Of a DNA stretch of 64,000 nucleotides, positions 61,486 through 64,000 are shown piece by piece. This stretch comes from Flavobacterium potami (GTDB lineage: Bacteria > Bacteroidota > Bacteroidia > Flavobacteriales > Flavobacteriaceae), in contig NZ_JAINUY010000001.1 of NCBI RefSeq assembly GCF_020026915.1, positions 868,001 through 932,000 on the forward strand. The letters run 5' to 3'. The notes under the pieces are model-generated. The model saw nothing but the letters and a program-made list of their open reading frames with translations. It searched no databases and was not told the origin of the DNA. Position numbers and translations under genes: made by a program. Position 1 is the first letter of the stretch, and every line of letters begins with the position of its first letter.

Positions 61486-63480
61486 TTACTTCTCTTTTTT
61501 GAGAACCAGAGCGGAAAGCGACGGATTTTTAATTATCCTTTCCATCTCGCTGTGTATTATTTCTTGGATCTCAATTTTGATCTGCAGATAATTTTTCTGA
61601 ACGATCACGTTCTCAATGGTCCGAATGATCGGAATTTCTTTATAATTATCCATCTCTTTTTTTATTTTTTCATGATCATTGACGATCTCGCAGTGAAAGG
61701 TTTTAAGCTCAATGCGACAGTCTGGATTATCGGCTGTCATCCCTACAAATTCCCCTGAACTCAGCGAAGAAATCTTCGAGGGCGGCACTGCGGATTCGAG
61801 TTGTCTTGAACGGCTGATGGAAGTGTCACTGCTGTTGATCGAGAGGCTTTCGCGGTCCTGCATTATCTTTCCGAAACGCTCTGAGAGCTGTTTTGCCGTA
61901 TCCCCGCTGACCTGTCCTGAGATAATATTTCCAACGATGTTGACAATCACGTCAGCCTGCTCGCGGCCGTAGTCCTTACGGAGCTGGCTGAAGTCCTGAA
62001 TTCCAAGGCAGGTGCTCACTCTGTTGCTTCTTGCAGTTGCAATCAGACTGTCGATATTGTTGAGATAGATCGTTGGGAACTCATCAAAAATAAGGCTGCT
62101 TTTGAGTTTTTCCTTCTGGTTTACCTGTTTGATAAGACGGCTGACAAAAAGGGAAAGTACTGCACCGTAAGTCTGTATTTTCTGCGGATTGTTTCCCATT
62201 GAAACAATTTTCGGATCAGATGGATTATTAATATCGAGGGTAAAATCACTGCCCGAAAGCACATAATAAAGCTGGGGCGAAGAGAGTTTAGCCAGCGAGA
62301 TTTTAGCCGAAGCAATCTGCCCCTCCAGCTGGTCGACTGCCTCGTTCAGGAACGCACTTACAAAGGGATTGATCAGCACTTCGATTTCTTTTTCGGTTCT
62401 CAGAAGAGTGAAAAGACTTTCGTAATCGGTCTGGATCATTTCAATGACATGGGGCAGGGTGCAGTACTCGCCATCGCTGTATTTTCTAAGGTACCAGATG
62501 ACCGCCGTCAGGAAATTTATTGGAGATTCCACAAAGAAATCTCCCTGTTTTTTCATCCATTCCCGATTGAGCCCCATAAGGATAGTGCGTGCCGATTCAG
62601 CAGCATCGGTAATGTCGGTCATTGCCGCTGGGTCCAGAGGATTGCACCTGTGGGTTCTGGATAGGTCATCGAAATTTATGATGTAAAATTTGGGCTCCAC
62701 GGCATAAAGATGACGGAATTTCAGCCAGGCATTATAAGCAATAATAGTGAGGTCGTCGAACTTAAAATCATAGATGAACATGGAAAAACCTTTAGCGATG
62801 TGCTGGGTAATTACATGGCGGATTACGAAGTATGATTTTCCAGATCCGGGAGTTCCTGGAACCAGAATCCCGCGGAAGGGATTTATGATGTTAATCCAGC
62901 TGCTGCGCACTTTGTTTTTGAGGTGATAGCGGGCAGGTAGATTAACGGAATACTCATTTTCGATAAGCCTTTCCTCTTGAGGGAAAGTTTCATTTTCCTT
63001 ATTGAAAATATCTGCTGAGGAGAGCTTTCTGCGGATAATGCGAGAGAGCAGGGTGCCGCCGGAAAGCGACAGCAGATAACCCAGAGAACACAAGGAAATA
63101 TACATTACAGAACATACTTCAGTATCCGCAAATATTATAAAAGCGATATAAGAACCAAAGTAAAAAATCAGTCCAAGGCCGATATAATAAAACGCGGTTT
63201 TAAAATGCAGTTTTTCATCTTTTCTTCCTCTGGCGCCCATAAGGGAAATAACCAGCAGTCCAAGGACAAAAAGCTTTGATTTATGGAAGCTCTCCAGAAG
63301 GCCGGTTCGATGGATATTCTCCAGAATTCTGCAGGCAAAATCAGGCGCAAGGTTCCACTGCCTGAACGAATCGAAGCAGTAAAAATAAAAATGGATGAGC
63401 AACACTGCGATGCCCATCAGTCTTGTCATGTCTAAAATCTTTCTAAGCGCCTGTTCATTTTCTCCTGTCTGCATGCTCAT
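61486..63480 (-). CDS. mobC: Type IV coupling ATPase, MobC/TraG-like (VirD4 family)
   Basis: This 664-residue protein has an N-terminal membrane region with about four hydrophobic segments (residues 15-150) and a cytoplasmic ATPase with Walker A G-T-P-G-S-G-K-S near residue 208. The Walker B-like strand L-I-F-D-E-F lies near residue 466. This is the layout of Bacteroidota MobC/TraG coupling proteins, which link the relaxase-DNA complex to the transfer channel. It starts 12 bp after the relaxase stop on the same strand, the standard mobB-mobC order. It places the window inside a conjugative or mobilisable element. Confidence 0.88.
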   Translation of the reverse strand: MSMQTGENEQALRKILDMTRLMGIAVLLIHFYFYCFDSFRQWNLAPDFACRILENIHRTGLLESFHKSKLFVLGLLVISLMGARGRKDEKLHFKTAFYYIGLGLIFYFGSYIAFIIFADTEVCSVMYISLCSLGYLLSLSGGTLLSRIIRRKLSSADIFNKENETFPQEERLIENEYSVNLPARYHLKNKVRSSWINIINPFRGILVPGTPGSGKSYFVIRHVITQHIAKGFSMFIYDFKFDDLTIIAYNAWLKFRHLYAVEPKFYIINFDDLSRTHRCNPLDPAAMTDITDAAESARTILMGLNREWMKKQGDFFVESPINFLTAVIWYLRKYSDGEYCTLPHVIEMIQTDYESLFTLLRTEKEIEVLINPFVSAFLNEAVDQLEGQIASAKISLAKLSSPQLYYVLSGSDFTLDINNPSDPKIVSMGNNPQKIQTYGAVLSLFVSRLIKQVNQKEKLKSSLIFDEFPTIYLNNIDSLIATARSNRVSTCLGIQDFSQLRKDYGREQADVIVNIVGNIISGQVSGDTAKQLSERFGKIMQDRESLSINSSDTSISRSRQLESAVPPSKISSLSSGEFVGMTADNPDCRIELKTFHCEIVNDHEKIKKEMDNYKEIPIIRTIENVIVQKNYLQIKIEIQEIIHSEMERIIKNPSLSALVLKKEK

Positions 63481-63492
63481 GATTTCTGCCTG

Positions 63493-64000
63493 TTAATTGT
63501 TATCGGAAGGTCCTTTTCTTTTTCTTTTTTTTCGCTTGTTTTTAAGCTGTTTGGGAACGTAATCTGACGGTGTTCCTGCATACAGCACATCATCAATAAT
63601 CCGCTGCACCTCGGCTGCGGAAATAAAAGATCCCTGACTCTTAGCTGTTCTGTCTAAAACAGCCGACTGTTTTCCAAATTCAGAAGATCCGCCAATACGC
63701 TCAAGGAGTCCTTTGGCTGCATAAGCAGGTCCCAGACTGCTTCCGTTGAATACGCATCTTGTGTTATGATCTATGTAGGTCATGCCGTAGATCAAACCGT
63801 TCTCATTTTTTCTGGCTACAGCGGTGATACCCTGATTAGCCAGCCGGGTTTCAAGCTGCGAGAGCGTGATGGAAGGGTTTTTCAAGAGCAGCAGATCCAC
63901 GGCATTTCGCGTTCTTTTCATGTTTACCACACGCGAAGTTTTGGACGCAGCAAAATTAATTTCAAGCTGGGAAAGGGTAGGCTTGGAATAAAAACTGCTG
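63493..64000 (-). CDS. Relaxase C-terminal region (MobB-like), partial
   Basis: The frame is open to the right edge of the window; at least 168 residues are visible. It ends in a basic K/R-rich tail. The segment contains a repeated T-L-S-Q-L-E unit with copies about 34 residues apart, which suggests a duplicated small helical module. No catalytic relaxase motif is visible because the N-terminal part lies outside. The call rests on its place directly before the coupling protein on the same strand and on similarity to C-terminal relaxase regions of this element type. A GTG at 63930 is not the real start, as the frame continues upstream without a stop. Confidence 0.65.
   Translation of the reverse strand, partial: SSFYSKPTLSQLEINFAASKTSRVVNMKRTRNAVDLLLLKNPSITLSQLETRLANQGITAVARKNENGLIYGMTYIDHNTRCVFNGSSLGPAYAAKGLLERIGGSSEFGKQSAVLDRTAKSQGSFISAAEVQRIIDDVLYAGTPSDYVPKQLKNKRKKRKRKGPSDNN

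Noticed and set aside
1..64000. CRISPR arrays, tRNA or rRNA genes, intact insertion sequences, integrase
   Set aside because: None was recognised on either strand by reading.

Overview
The window reads as chromosomal DNA of a marine or algae-associated member of the Bacteroidota, most likely Flavobacteriaceae. The evidence is low G+C, a type IX secretion sorting tail on a GH16 enzyme, sparse Shine-Dalgarno sites, Bacteroidota-type conjugation genes (PcfJ/PcfK, MobC/MobB type) and a red-algal polysaccharide utilisation locus. No rRNA, tRNA, CRISPR array or intact insertion sequence was seen.

Region 1 (1-28 kb) is an agar/porphyran utilisation locus. A rightward operon (1-12.8 kb) holds a dehydrogenase tail, a KduD-like reductase, an aldehyde dehydrogenase, an S1 sulfatase, GH3, an enolase-family cycloisomerase, an aldose epimerase, a RhaT-like sugar/proton symporter and a mannosidase-type GH2. 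A frameshifted lipoprotein and an AraC regulator follow. A second rightward cluster (15-19.9 kb) carries a zinc alcohol dehydrogenase, an esterase, and a P450/ferredoxin/ferredoxin-reductase set that matches known 6-O-methyl-D-galactose demethylases. A leftward operon (20-26.5 kb) carries two GH16 endo-enzymes, an FG-GAP/ASPIC lipoprotein, KDG kinase and KDPG aldolase. A LacI regulator sits beside it with a palindromic operator-like site. Together these genes can depolymerise the polymer, desulfate it, remove the methyl ether and take 3,6-anhydro-L-galactose to pyruvate and glyceraldehyde-3-phosphate. SusC/SusD genes are not in the window and probably lie to the left.

Region 2 (28.7-40 kb) is an AT-rich leftward defence island. 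It holds a SIR2-HerA-reverse transcriptase operon, a DUF2971 protein, an Mrr-like nuclease, and a nuclease/helicase pair that looks like Hachiman (HamA/HamB).

Region 3 (40-51 kb) is richer in G+C and forms the backbone of an integrative conjugative element. It contains small hypotheticals, an SRAP protein, a DnaE2-like and a DinB-like polymerase, a JAB/RadC protein, PcfJ, PcfK and SSB.

Region 4 (51-60 kb) is a second AT-rich defence cargo block. It has a STAND/NACHT NTPase with an N-terminal PD-(D/E)XK nuclease paired with a HEPN-motif protein, a DUF4238 protein, and a trypsin-like protease operonic with a probable bacterial gasdermin.

Region 5 (60-64 kb) returns to transfer functions: a membrane protein, the coupling ATPase MobC/TraG and the C-terminal part of a relaxase running off the right edge.

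The most novel-looking items are the SIR2-HerA-RT operon, the nuclease-STAND plus HEPN pair, and the gasdermin-protease pair.
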